Shown here: positions 26,311-34,844 of the stretch, piece by piece
Numbering within the stretch: position 1 is the stretch's first letter
How the letters are laid out: each line of letters opens with the position of its first letter
Assembly: GCF_025466085.1 (NCBI RefSeq)
Contig: NZ_JANLOD010000049.1
Coordinates: forward strand, 186,001 to 250,000
Length of the DNA stretch: 64,000 bases
Direction: 5' to 3'
DNA from: Pseudomonas sp. 14P_8.1_Bac3
Lineage (GTDB): Bacteria; Pseudomonadota; Gammaproteobacteria; Pseudomonadales; Pseudomonadaceae
The notes under the pieces: model-generated
The model's database searches: none
Told to the model about the DNA's origin: nothing
Seen by the model: the letters and a program-made list of their open reading frames with translations, nothing else
Made by a program: the position numbers and the translations under genes

Positions 26311-28398
26311 ATGTCGATCAGAGACAACCTCAAGCGTCTGTTCGCCCCGCGTCACCTGGCGTTCATCGGCGGGCGCAGCATGGCGCGGGCGCTCAAGCGC
26401 TGCGCCGATGGCGGCTTCCAGGGCCAGATGTGGCTGGTCAATCCGCAGCACGCCAGCCTTGAAGGTGTGCCGTGCGTGGCGTCGATTGCCGACCTGCCGT
26501 GCGGGCCGGACGGTGTGTTTATCGCCACCAACCGCGAGCACACGCTGAGCTGCGTCGCCGAGCTGGCAACCAAAGGCGCGGGCGGGGCGATTTGTTATGC
26601 CTCCGGCTTCGCCGAAACCGGCGAGCAAGGGCAAGCGTTGCAGGAGCAACTGCTGCAAGCGGCCGGCGACATGGCGCTGCTCGGTCCCAATTGCTACGGC
26701 TTGCTCGACTACCTGCACAGCGTCGCGCTGTGGCCGGTGGCCCATGGCGGCAAAGCGGTGGAGAAGGGCGTCGCGATCCTGACCCAGAGCGGCAACTTTG
26801 CCTACAACCTGTCCATGAGCGATCGTTCACTGCCGCTGGCCTACATGGCATCGGTGGGCAATCAGGCGCAACTGGGCGTGGCCGAGTTGATGGATGTGCT
26901 GCTCGACGAGCCGCGGGTCACCGCCATCGGCTTGCACCTCGAAGGCTTGAAGAACGTCCCCGGTTTTGCCCGTGCCGCGTACAAGGCGCTGGAAAAAGGC
27001 ATCCCGGTGATCGCCCTGAAAACCGGCGTGTCGCAGATCGGTGCCGAGTTGGCGCTCAGCCACACCAGTTCGTTGGCCGGGTCCGATGCGCTGTACGACA
27101 GCCTGTTCGAGCGCCTCGGCGTGATTCGCGTCAGCGGTCCGGTGAGTTTCGTCGAAACCCTGAAAGCCGCCGCTTGCGGCAACTTGCCGGCAGGACCGAG
27201 CCTGATCGCGCTGGCCTGTTCCGGTGGCGACGCCGGGCTGATTGCCGACTACGCCGAACGCAATCATCTGACCTTGCCGAAGCTCGATGCCAGTCAGACG
27301 GAAGAATTGATCCACGTATTGCCGAGCTACGCCAATCTGGTCAATCCGCTGGATTTCACCACGGCGATCTGGGGCGACCGTGACGCCCTGGAAAAGATGC
27401 TCGACACGGCCCTGCGCACACCGGCCGACGCGGCCTTGCTGGTGCTCGACTATCCAGCGGAATCCACCGGCGAACGCAAGGAATGCGACTTGCTGCTGGA
27501 CCTTTACTGCGACCTGCTGGCGCGCCACGGCAAGACCGGTTTTGTCAGCTCGGCATTCCCCGAGCTGCTGCCGGCCTCGGCCCGTGAACGCCTGCATGCC
27601 CGTGGCGTGGCGGCGTTGCAGGGGATAGAGGATGGCCTCGGTGCCTGGTCGCGAATCGCGCATTACCGTGTGCGTCGACACGTCTTGCTCAACGGCGGCG
27701 AAGCGGCGCTGGCGCCGATCTGCCCGGATGCCAGCGTCGGGCGGGGCCGGTTGCTGGACGAGTGGCAGTCGAAACAGGCCTTGCGCCTGTTCGGTCTGCC
27801 GTTGCCCGATGCTCGATTGTGCCGGCCCGAGCAGGCGCTGGACGAGGCGCGCAGCCTCGGGTATCCGCTGGTGCTCAAAGTGGTCAGCGCGGACCTGCCG
27901 CACAAGACCGAAGCCGGTGGCGTCGCCCTCAATCTCAAGGACGAAAAAGCCCTGGGCGCCGCGCTCGACACCATGCGCGGCAACCTTGCGCGACAGGCTC
28001 CGGGGCTGAGCTTCGATCAGGTACTGCTGGAACGCATGGCTGCACCACCCCTGGCGGAACTGATCGTCGGCATCAAGCGCGAAGCCGGCTTCGGCCTGGC
28101 GCTGGTGATCGGTGCCGGCGGGATTCTGGTCGAGCTGCTCAAGGACAGTCGTAGCCTGTTGCTGCCGACCACCGACCAGGCGATTCATGACGCGCTGCTG
28201 GCGTTGCGCTGCGCACCGTTGCTCACCGGTTTTCGCGGCGGGCCGGCGGTGGATATGCCGGCGCTGGTGCGGGCGATTCGTGCGGTGGCGGATTACGCCT
28301 GCGAGAACGCCGAACAGCTGCTGGAGCTGGATGTGAACCCTTTGCTGGTCAATGCCGAAGGCGCGGTGGCGGTGGATGCACTGATCCGCCTGGCCTGA
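26311..28398 (+). CDS. ADP-forming acyl-CoA synthetase (acetate-CoA ligase family)
   Basis: A 695-residue single-chain NDP-forming ligase. The ATG at 26311 has AAGGAG seven bases upstream. The order of domains is: CoA-binding Rossmann (residues 1-130, starting RLFAPRHLAFIGG), two succinyl-CoA-ligase-like domains (130-450, GVAILTQSGNFAYNL; phospho-His in ALSHTSSLAGSD), and an ATP-grasp domain (480-695, SLGYPLVLKVVSADLPHKTEAGGV and ELDVNPLLVN). It activates or releases an organic acid with ADP/ATP. With the crotonase and dehydrogenase it forms a short acyl-CoA pathway. Confidence 0.9.
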   Translation: MSIRDNLKRLFAPRHLAFIGGRSMARALKRCADGGFQGQMWLVNPQHASLEGVPCVASIADLPCGPDGVFIATNREHTLSCVAELATKGAGGAICYASGFAETGEQGQALQEQLLQAAGDMALLGPNCYGLLDYLHSVALWPVAHGGKAVEKGVAILTQSGNFAYNLSMSDRSLPLAYMASVGNQAQLGVAELMDVLLDEPRVTAIGLHLEGLKNVPGFARAAYKALEKGIPVIALKTGVSQIGAELALSHTSSLAGSDALYDSLFERLGVIRVSGPVSFVETLKAAACGNLPAGPSLIALACSGGDAGLIADYAERNHLTLPKLDASQTEELIHVLPSYANLVNPLDFTTAIWGDRDALEKMLDTALRTPADAALLVLDYPAESTGERKECDLLLDLYCDLLARHGKTGFVSSAFPELLPASARERLHARGVAALQGIEDGLGAWSRIAHYRVRRHVLLNGGEAALAPICPDASVGRGRLLDEWQSKQALRLFGLPLPDARLCRPEQALDEARSLGYPLVLKVVSADLPHKTEAGGVALNLKDEKALGAALDTMRGNLARQAPGLSFDQVLLERMAAPPLAELIVGIKREAGFGLALVIGAGGILVELLKDSRSLLLPTTDQAIHDALLALRCAPLLTGFRGGPAVDMPALVRAIRAVADYACENAEQLLELDVNPLLVNAEGAVAVDALIRLA

Positions 28399-28435
28399 AC
28401 ATTGACCGTTTCACGATCGCCATAAGGTTGCCCCA

Positions 28436-29137
28436 ATGAATGTATTGATTCTCCATGCCCATCCAGAGCCGCAGTCGTTTACCACGGCGTTGCGCGATCA
28501 GGCGGTGCGGACCCTGGAAGCGCAGGGTCATCAGGTGCAAGTCTCCGACCTCTACGCGATGAACTGGAACCCGGTGGCCAGCGCCGAGGATTTCTCCGAC
28601 CGCGAAAACCCGGATTACCTGGTGTATGCCCTTGAGCAACGTCTGGGGGTGAAGTCCAAAAGTCTGGCCCCCGACATCCAGCAGGAGCTGGACAAACTGC
28701 TGTGGGCCGACCTGCTGATCCTCAATTTCCCGATCTACTGGTTCGCCATGCCGGCGATCCTCAAAGGCTGGATCGACCGGGTGCTGGTGTCGGGCGTGTG
28801 CTACGGCGGCAAGCGTTTTTACGATCAGGGTGGGCTGGCGGGCAAGAAAGCGCTGGTCACCGTGACCCTCGGCGGCCGCGAGCACATGTTCGGTGAAGGC
28901 GCGATCCACGGTCCGCTGGAAGACATGCTGCGCCCGTTGCTGCGCGGCACGCTGGCGTATGTCGGGCTCGACGTGTTGCCGCCGTTCGTGGCGTGGCATG
29001 TGCCGTACATCAGCGCCGAGGCTCGCGAGCAATTCCTGGCCGATTACCGTCAGCGCCTGGAGCATCTGGAGCAGGATGTGCCGCTGGTTTTCCCGCGGCT
29101 GGAGCAATTTGACGAGGCGTTGTATCCCCTGCGCTGA
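28436..29137 (+). CDS. NAD(P)H quinone oxidoreductase-like flavoprotein (NQO1/MdaB fold)
   Basis: A 233-residue flavodoxin-fold protein with MNVLILHAHPEPQSF at the FMN/FAD phosphate site, LNFPIYWFAMPAILKGWIDRVL, and GGKRFYDQGGLAGKKALVTVTLGG, all standard for the family. It reduces quinones or similar electrophiles by two electrons. It is the fourth gene of the acyl-CoA operon; a comparable gene sits next to aruH in P. aeruginosa, from memory. Its role in the pathway is unclear. Confidence 0.88.
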   Translation: MNVLILHAHPEPQSFTTALRDQAVRTLEAQGHQVQVSDLYAMNWNPVASAEDFSDRENPDYLVYALEQRLGVKSKSLAPDIQQELDKLLWADLLILNFPIYWFAMPAILKGWIDRVLVSGVCYGGKRFYDQGGLAGKKALVTVTLGGREHMFGEGAIHGPLEDMLRPLLRGTLAYVGLDVLPPFVAWHVPYISAEAREQFLADYRQRLEHLEQDVPLVFPRLEQFDEALYPLR

Positions 29138-29185
29138 TGCAATGCTGTACCGTCAGCCATCGATTTCGAAAAGGGAAGGAGCATC

Positions 29186-29821
29186 ATGGCCGAGGAAGCG
29201 CGTTTTCTGCGTATGGACCCCGAGCTGCGCAAGGCCAATCTGGTGGCTGCGACGCTGACGTGTCTGAAGAAGTACGGATTTGTCGGCACCTCGATCCGCA
29301 AGATTTGCGCCGAGGCCGGCGTGTCGGTGGGCTTGATCAGCCATCACTACGCCGGCAAGGATGAATTGGTGGCCGATGCCTATTTTCATATCACCGGGCA
29401 GGTCATGAGTCTGCTGCGGGAATCGGTGGCCAATGCCGGCGACGGCGCCCGACAGCAGCTGTCGGCGTTCTTCGAGGCGTCGTTTTCCCCGCGCATGCTC
29501 GACCCCGAACTGATCGAGGCCTGGCTCGCGTTCTGGGGCGCGGTGAAAACCGCTGACGCCATCAACACCGCGCACGATCACTCCTACGGCGAGTACCGGA
29601 GGATCATGGGCGACGCCTTGCAATTGCTGGCGCAGGAGGAGGGCTGGGAAGCCTTCGACAGCGAACTGGCCGCGATCGGCTTGACCGCCTTGCTCGACGG
29701 TTTGTGGCTGGAGTGCGGGCTCAACCCCAGCACGTTCACCCCGGCCCAAGGCGTACTGATTTGCGAGGCGTGGGTCGATGGCGTGCAAATGGGCGGTTAC
29801 AAGCGGTTCGTCCGGGCTTGA
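29186..29821 (+). CDS. TetR-family regulator, BetI-like (TetR1)
   Basis: A 211-residue regulator. The N-terminal helix-turn-helix is LVAATLTCLKKYGFVGTSIRKICAEAGVSVG split around the turn, with recognition part VSVGLISHHYAGKDEL. The ligand domain contains the BetI-like segments FSPRMLDPELIEAWLAFW and IGLTALLDGLWLECGLNP. GGGAAGGAG precedes the ATG. It ends the acyl-CoA operon and lies just before aruI. The TTGAAC-N4-GTTCAA-like dyads at P1, P2 and P3 are its likely targets, shared with or divided from TetR2 at 37060. Confidence 0.9.
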   Translation: MAEEARFLRMDPELRKANLVAATLTCLKKYGFVGTSIRKICAEAGVSVGLISHHYAGKDELVADAYFHITGQVMSLLRESVANAGDGARQQLSAFFEASFSPRMLDPELIEAWLAFWGAVKTADAINTAHDHSYGEYRRIMGDALQLLAQEEGWEAFDSELAAIGLTALLDGLWLECGLNPSTFTPAQGVLICEAWVDGVQMGGYKRFVRA

Positions 29822-29866
29822 GCGCCGCTGCCAAAAGTACGAAAAAACGGCCGCTGGTGGCGTGAA

Positions 29867-30008
29867 TGTTCGAAGATGTAACAACTCTGTCCCGGCTTTC
29901 TGCTGCTGCGGCTTAATTCCTATTTAAAACAAATAATTACGTGTCGTTCGTGAGGCTTTTTCACGACTCAGGAAAAGATTGCTTCACTGTTGAACGAGTG
30001 TTTAATAT
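29867..30008 (+). promoter_or_regulatory. Promoter region P2 of aruI (shared architecture with P1)
   Basis: TGTTCGAAGATGTAACA at 29867-29883, ATTTAA at 29922-29927, -35 TTGCTT (29979-29984) and -10 TAATAT (30003-30008). The dyad TTGAAC-GAGT-GTTTAA (29990-30005) overlaps the spacer and -10. Every block has the same spacing as in P1. Confidence 0.65.
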
Positions 30009-30032
30009 CAACACCATCCTCCACCCCATCAC

Positions 30033-30040
30033 AACAATAA
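30033..30040 (+). promoter_or_regulatory. Possible Crc/Hfq CA motif in aruI leader
   Basis: AACAATAA directly before the ACGAGGG ribosome site, an exact AAnAAnAA match. Arginine catabolism is a plausible Crc target. Confidence 0.5.
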
Positions 30041-30053
30041 AACGAGGGCTAGC

Positions 30054-31688
30054 ATGAGTTCCCCATCGACCCCGCAACGATCATCCTCGACCCTCACCGG
30101 CGGCCAGGCGCTGGTGCGCCTGCTGGCGAATTATGGCGTCGACACCGTCTTCGGCATTCCCGGCGTCCACACCCTCGAGCTGTATCGCGGCTTGCCCGGC
30201 AGTGGCATCCGCCACGTGCTGACCCGTCACGAACAGGGCGCCGGGTTCATGGCCGACGGCTATGCCCGGGTCAGCGGTAAACCGGGTGTGTGCTTCATCA
30301 TCACCGGCCCCGGCGTCACCAACGCCGCGACCGCCATCGGCCAGGCCTACGCCGACTCGATTCCGATGCTGGTGATCTCCAGCGTCAACCACACCGCCAG
30401 CCTCGGCAAAGGCTGGGGTTGCCTGCACGAGACCCAGGATCAACGGGCAATCACCGCACCGATCACGGCGTTTTCCGCGGTGGCCTTGAGCACTGACGAT
30501 CTGCCCGAACTGATCGCCCGCGCCTTCGCCGTGTTCGACAGCGAGCGGCCACGGCCGGTGCACATTTCGGTGCCGCTGGACGTGCTGGCCGGGGCGATCA
30601 GCCGCGACTGGAGCGCCGACGTGGTGCGTCGTCCCGGACGTGGTCTGCCGGCTGACGCAGCACTCGATGAAGCGGCGCGTCGTCTGCAACAGGCCAAGCG
30701 CCCGATGATCATCGCCGGTGGCGGTGCCCTGGCGGCGGGTGCCGAGTTGCAGGCCTTGAGCGAGCGCCTCGGCGCGCCACTGTTCACCAGCGTCGCCGGT
30801 AAAGGTTTGTTGGCCCCGGACGCGCCGTTGAACGCCGGCTCCAGCCTGTGCGTGCAACCCGGTTGGGACCTGATCGCGCAAGCGGATGTGGTGCTGGCGG
30901 TCGGTACTGAAATGGCCGACACCGATTACTGGCGTGAGCGTCTGCCATTGAATGGTGAAGTGATCCGCGTCGATATCGATTCGCGCAAGTTCAACGATTT
31001 CTATCCGTGTGCCGTCGCCTTGCAGGGTGATGCCCGGCAAACCCTCGCCGCATTGCTGGCACGGCTGCCGGCCCAGGTGCGGGATTCTGCCGAAGCGGTG
31101 GCTGCGGTCGCGGGCCTGAAAGCTGCCATTCGAGCCGGTCACGGTGCGTTGCAAACGCTCCATCAGAACATCCTCGATCGCATCGCCGCGGCGATGCCCG
31201 CCGACACGTTCATCAGCAGCGACATGACCCAACTGGCCTACACCGGCAACTACGCGTTCGCCAGCCGGAACATCCGCAGCTGGTTGCACCCCACCGGCTA
31301 CGGCACCCTCGGCTATGGCCTGCCGGCCGGGATCGGCGCGAAATTCGGTGCGCCGCAACGGCCCGGCCTGGTGCTGGTGGGGGACGGCGGTTTCCTCTAC
31401 ACCGTGCAGGAGCTGGCCACCGCCGTCGAGGAACTGGACAGCCCGCTGGTGGTGCTGCTCTGGAACAACGATGCGCTGGGGCAGATTCGCGACGACATGC
31501 TCAGCCTCGATATCGAACCGGTGGGCGTCCTGCCGCGCAATCCGGATTTCGTCCTGCTGGCCAAAGCCTTCGGCTGCACCGTGAACGAGCCGCAGAGCCT
31601 CGACGAGCTGGAGCGCGACCTGCGCCGCGGGTTTGCCCATGCCGGCGTGACCCTGATCGAACTCAAGCACGCTTGCGCGGGCCAGTAA
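30054..31688 (+). CDS. aruI: 2-ketoarginine (5-guanidino-2-oxopentanoate) decarboxylase, ThDP-dependent
   Basis: A 544-residue acetolactate-synthase-fold enzyme. The Pyr domain holds VFGIPGVHTLELYRGL and the catalytic Glu in LTRHEQGAGFMADGYAR. The PP domain has the thiamine motif GDGGFLYTVQELATAVEELD ending in NN (VVLLWNN). In the arginine transaminase pathway, AruI decarboxylates 2-ketoarginine to 4-guanidinobutyraldehyde. Assignment rests on the family plus the aruH-type aminotransferase next door. The downstream aldehyde dehydrogenase and guanidinobutyrase genes are not in the window. It has its own promoter P2. Confidence 0.85.
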   Translation: MSSPSTPQRSSSTLTGGQALVRLLANYGVDTVFGIPGVHTLELYRGLPGSGIRHVLTRHEQGAGFMADGYARVSGKPGVCFIITGPGVTNAATAIGQAYADSIPMLVISSVNHTASLGKGWGCLHETQDQRAITAPITAFSAVALSTDDLPELIARAFAVFDSERPRPVHISVPLDVLAGAISRDWSADVVRRPGRGLPADAALDEAARRLQQAKRPMIIAGGGALAAGAELQALSERLGAPLFTSVAGKGLLAPDAPLNAGSSLCVQPGWDLIAQADVVLAVGTEMADTDYWRERLPLNGEVIRVDIDSRKFNDFYPCAVALQGDARQTLAALLARLPAQVRDSAEAVAAVAGLKAAIRAGHGALQTLHQNILDRIAAAMPADTFISSDMTQLAYTGNYAFASRNIRSWLHPTGYGTLGYGLPAGIGAKFGAPQRPGLVLVGDGGFLYTVQELATAVEELDSPLVVLLWNNDALGQIRDDMLSLDIEPVGVLPRNPDFVLLAKAFGCTVNEPQSLDELERDLRRGFAHAGVTLIELKHACAGQ

Positions 31689-31775
31689 CACCCGGAAAAA
31701 ACCGTACGAAATAGCGGCTCGACTGTCGTGAAAACGACCTGTTTGCGCTGAACGCGAACCCGTACGATTTTTCTG

Positions 31776-31804
31776 TTGAACGACTGTTCAGCTTCGACTA
31801 TGTT
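31776..31804 (+). promoter_or_regulatory. Promoter P3 with TetR-type dyad before aruH
   Basis: The dyad TTGAAC-GACT-GTTCAG (31776-31791) is one base from perfect. Its left arm can serve as -35 (TTGAAC), with TATGTT at 31799-31804 as -10 after 17 bases, so repressor binding would block polymerase. Confidence 0.6.
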
Positions 31805-31865
31805 GGCTCCACCACCCCCGGTTGGTTGCGGGCTTGCGTTTCTTCCATTCGAACGAGGCACTGGC

Positions 31866-33872
31866 ATGCGGTTTTCACCCTTTGTTGAGCGGATTGCAGG
31901 CGACGGCGTTGCCGCCTGGGATATTCACAATGCGGCGTACGAAGCCAAGCGCCGGGGCGAGGATGTGATCATCCTCAGCGTCGGCGATCCGGATTTCCCA
32001 ACGCCTGATTTCATCACCGATGCGGCGATCCATGCCCTGCGTGAAGGCGACACCCACTACACCGAAATCGCCGGCCGCCAGGCCTTGCGCGAAGCGATTG
32101 CCGAGCGCTACGGCAGGCTGTTCGACCGCGAGCTGCAAGCGTCCAACGTGATCATCGTCGCCGGTGCGCAGAACGCGCTGTTCGCCACTTCGATGTGCCT
32201 GCTCAACAGCGGCGACGAAGTGATTGCCCTCGATCCGATGTACGTGACCTACGAGGCAACGCTCAAGGCTTCTGGCGCCACGCTGGTACGCGTGCCTTGT
32301 TCCGCGGACGCCGGTTTCCGGCTCGACGCCGCCGTGTTGGCCAAGGCCATCACCCCGCGCACCCGGGCGATTTTCTTCTCCAACCCGAACAACCCCACCG
32401 GCGTGGTGCTGACCCGCGAAGAGCTGCAAGGCATCGCCGACCTCGCCATCGCCCATGACCTATGGGTGGTGGTGGACGAGGTCTATGAGAGCCTGGCTTT
32501 CGAGCGCGAGCACGTCAGCCTGGCGTCGTTGCCCGGCATGGCCGAGCGTTGCGTGGTGATTGGCAGCCTGTCGAAATCCCATGCGATGACTGGCTGGCGC
32601 ACCGGCTGGATCATCGCCGACCAGGCGCTGGTGGCCCACGCCGAAAACCTGGTGCTGAGCATGCTTTACGGCCTGCCGGGGTTCGTCATGGAAGCGGCGC
32701 TCAAGGCCGTGCTGGCCCACGAAGAAGTCACCCACGGCATGCGCGATATCTATCGCCATCGTCGTGATCTGGTGGTGAACGGTCTGGCGGGGTGCCCGGG
32801 GATTTCCGTGCTCAATCCCGATGCCGGCATGTTCGTGCTGATCGACGTGCGCGAAACCGGGCTGACCTCGATTGAATTCGCCTGGCGCCTGTTGCGCGAG
32901 GCGGGGGTGTCGGTGCTGGATGCGGCGGCGTTCGGTGAGCCGGCACAAGGGTTTGTGCGGCTGTCGTTCACCCTGGGCGAAGAGCGGCTGGCCCAGGCCT
33001 GCCAACGCATTCGCGATTTTGTCCGGGTGCTGAACGGCGAAGCACCGCGGCCAGTGATCGCCCGGGTCAGCAGCTGCGCGACAGCCACCGAGCCGGTCGC
33101 GGCCAAGACCATGATCGAGGTCGATCGCCTGCATAAGAAGTTCGGCAATATCGAGGTGCTCAAGGGTGTTTCCCTGACCGCCCGCGAAGGCGATGTGATC
33201 TCCCTGATCGGCGCCAGCGGCTCGGGCAAAAGTACCTTGCTGCGCTGCATCAACATGCTCGAAGTGCCGGACCAGGGACGCATCCTGGTGGACGGCGAAA
33301 GCATTCACCTGAACCACTCGCGCCCCGGTGCGCCGCTGGTGTCCGACGCCAAGCAACTGGTACGGATACGATCGAGCCTGGGCATGGTGTTCCAGAACTT
33401 CAACCTCTGGCCCCATCGTACGGTGCTGGAAAACCTCATCGAAGCGCCGACCCAGGTCCTGCGTGAAAGCCGTGCCGAGGCCACTGAACGGGCCGAAGCC
33501 TTGCTCGAACGCGTGGGCCTCGCGGCCAAGCGCAACGAGTACCCGGCGTTTCTTTCCGGGGGGCAGCAGCAACGGGTGGCGATCGCTCGCGCCCTGGCCA
33601 TGCGGCCCAAAGTCATGCTGTTCGATGAACCCACCTCGGCACTCGACCCGGAACTGGTCGGCGAAGTGCTGCGGGTGATTCGCTCTCTCGCCGAAGAAGG
33701 CCGGACCATGATTCTGGTGACTCATGAGATGGCCTTTGCCCGCGATGTGTCTTCCAAAATCGCCTACCTGCACCAAGGGCTGATCGAGGAAACCGGTTCG
33801 CCGGATGAAGTGTTCGTACACCCACGCAGTGAACGTTGCCGGCAGTTCGTCAACGCTCATCAGACTCGCTAA
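31866..33872 (+). CDS. aruH: Arginine:pyruvate transaminase (AruH) fused in frame to a polar-amino-acid ABC ATPase
   Basis: A single 668-residue frame without an internal stop. Residues 1-~395 are a fold-type I aminotransferase: RIAGDGVAAWDIH, THYTEIAGRQALREAI, NPNNPTGVVL, DEVYESLAF and the PLP lysine in SLSKSHAMTGWRTGW, all close to AruH, which normally ends near residue 393. After a ~20-residue linker, residues ~416-668 are a complete HisP/GlnQ-type ATPase: GASGSGKSTLLRC, FLSGGQQQRVAIARAL, VMLFDEPTSALDP and LVTHEM. The internal ATG at 33111 has no clear ribosome site, so a fusion protein is expected. Start 31866 has GAGG. A sequencing or assembly error is the main alternative. Confidence 0.82.
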   Translation: MRFSPFVERIAGDGVAAWDIHNAAYEAKRRGEDVIILSVGDPDFPTPDFITDAAIHALREGDTHYTEIAGRQALREAIAERYGRLFDRELQASNVIIVAGAQNALFATSMCLLNSGDEVIALDPMYVTYEATLKASGATLVRVPCSADAGFRLDAAVLAKAITPRTRAIFFSNPNNPTGVVLTREELQGIADLAIAHDLWVVVDEVYESLAFEREHVSLASLPGMAERCVVIGSLSKSHAMTGWRTGWIIADQALVAHAENLVLSMLYGLPGFVMEAALKAVLAHEEVTHGMRDIYRHRRDLVVNGLAGCPGISVLNPDAGMFVLIDVRETGLTSIEFAWRLLREAGVSVLDAAAFGEPAQGFVRLSFTLGEERLAQACQRIRDFVRVLNGEAPRPVIARVSSCATATEPVAAKTMIEVDRLHKKFGNIEVLKGVSLTAREGDVISLIGASGSGKSTLLRCINMLEVPDQGRILVDGESIHLNHSRPGAPLVSDAKQLVRIRSSLGMVFQNFNLWPHRTVLENLIEAPTQVLRESRAEATERAEALLERVGLAAKRNEYPAFLSGGQQQRVAIARALAMRPKVMLFDEPTSALDPELVGEVLRVIRSLAEEGRTMILVTHEMAFARDVSSKIAYLHQGLIEETGSPDEVFVHPRSERCRQFVNAHQTR

Positions 33873-33899
33873 CGCATCATAAAAAGACGGGAAAAAATC

Positions 33900-34682
33900 A
33901 TGGGAAATCGACGTTTGGCAAACTGGTTGACCGGCGTGGCCTGCGTAATGCTGGCCGGCATGAGCGCGGCGCAAGCCCAGCCGATCAGGTTCGCGGTCGC
34001 CGCGGAACCCTATCCGCCGTACACCGAAAAGCAGGCCAACGGTGAGTGGAAAGGGTTCGAAGTCGACCTGATCCACAAGCTGTGCAGCGAAATGAAAGCC
34101 GAGTGCGAGATCAAGGAAGTGGCGTGGGACGGCATTATCCCGTCGCTGCTGGCGAAAAAGATCGACGTGATTTTCTCGTCGATGTCGGTGACTGAGGAAC
34201 GGGAAAAACAGATCGCCTTCAGCAAGGCTTACTACGACTCGGTGATCGCCGTGGTCGGGCCGAAAGACGCGTCGGTGAAAAAGTACCCGGATGACCTCAA
34301 GGGCAAGACCATCGGCGTGCAGAACTCGACGGTGAGCGCGAGCTACCTCAAGACCTACTACGAAAAAATTGCCGACGTTAAGTATTACGACACCCAGGAC
34401 TCGGCCAACGCCGACCTGATTGCCGGGCGGATCGACCTGATGATGGCGGACGGCACCGCCATGGCCGCGTTCGTCAAGACCCCCGACGCGAAAGACCTGG
34501 CCTACCTCGGCGCAGTGCCTTACGACCCGATCTTCGGCAAAGGCGTGGGCGCCGGTCTGCGCAAGGACGACGCCGAGCTGAAAGCCAAACTGGACAAGGC
34601 GATCACCTCGCTCCTGGCCAGCAAGGACTACGACGATCTCTCCCAACAGTACTTCGGTACCAGCGTGAAACCGGCGTTCTGA
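33900..34682 (+). CDS. Amino-acid ABC transporter periplasmic binding protein (basic amino acid type)
   Basis: A 260-residue precursor with signal peptide ending SAAQA. The mature start is QPIRFAVAAEPYPPYT, then GFEVDLIHKLCSEM, DGIIPSLLAKKIDVIFSSMS and TEEREKQIAFSKAYY, the pattern of lysine/arginine/ornithine and AotJ-like proteins. It lies 27 bases after the fused ATPase and so belongs to its transporter. Arginine or a derivative is the likely ligand, inferred from aruH and aruI. Confidence 0.9.
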   Translation: MGNRRLANWLTGVACVMLAGMSAAQAQPIRFAVAAEPYPPYTEKQANGEWKGFEVDLIHKLCSEMKAECEIKEVAWDGIIPSLLAKKIDVIFSSMSVTEEREKQIAFSKAYYDSVIAVVGPKDASVKKYPDDLKGKTIGVQNSTVSASYLKTYYEKIADVKYYDTQDSANADLIAGRIDLMMADGTAMAAFVKTPDAKDLAYLGAVPYDPIFGKGVGAGLRKDDAELKAKLDKAITSLLASKDYDDLSQQYFGTSVKPAF

Positions 34683-34703
34683 GACAAGGCAGAACACAGA
34701 TCC

Positions 34704-34805
34704 CTGTAGGAGCGAGCTCGCTCGCGAAGAACTCGAATGCGCCGCGGTTAACCAGACAAACCGCGTCATCGGTAACGTTTTTCGCGAGCAAGCTCCCTCC
34801 TGCAG
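34704..34805. repeat. BIME between binding-protein and permease genes (inside the transporter operon)
   Basis: Inverted REP cores (CTGTAGGAGCGAGCTCGCTC and GCGAGCAAGCTCCCTCCTGC) flank a diverged spacer. Its place inside an operon recalls the REP sites after malE. The hairpin could protect the binding-protein mRNA and lower permease expression. Confidence 0.85.
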
Positions 34806-34844
34806 GAATTGCGTCAACCGGTGTTGCGTTAACTGGAGAGAGAA

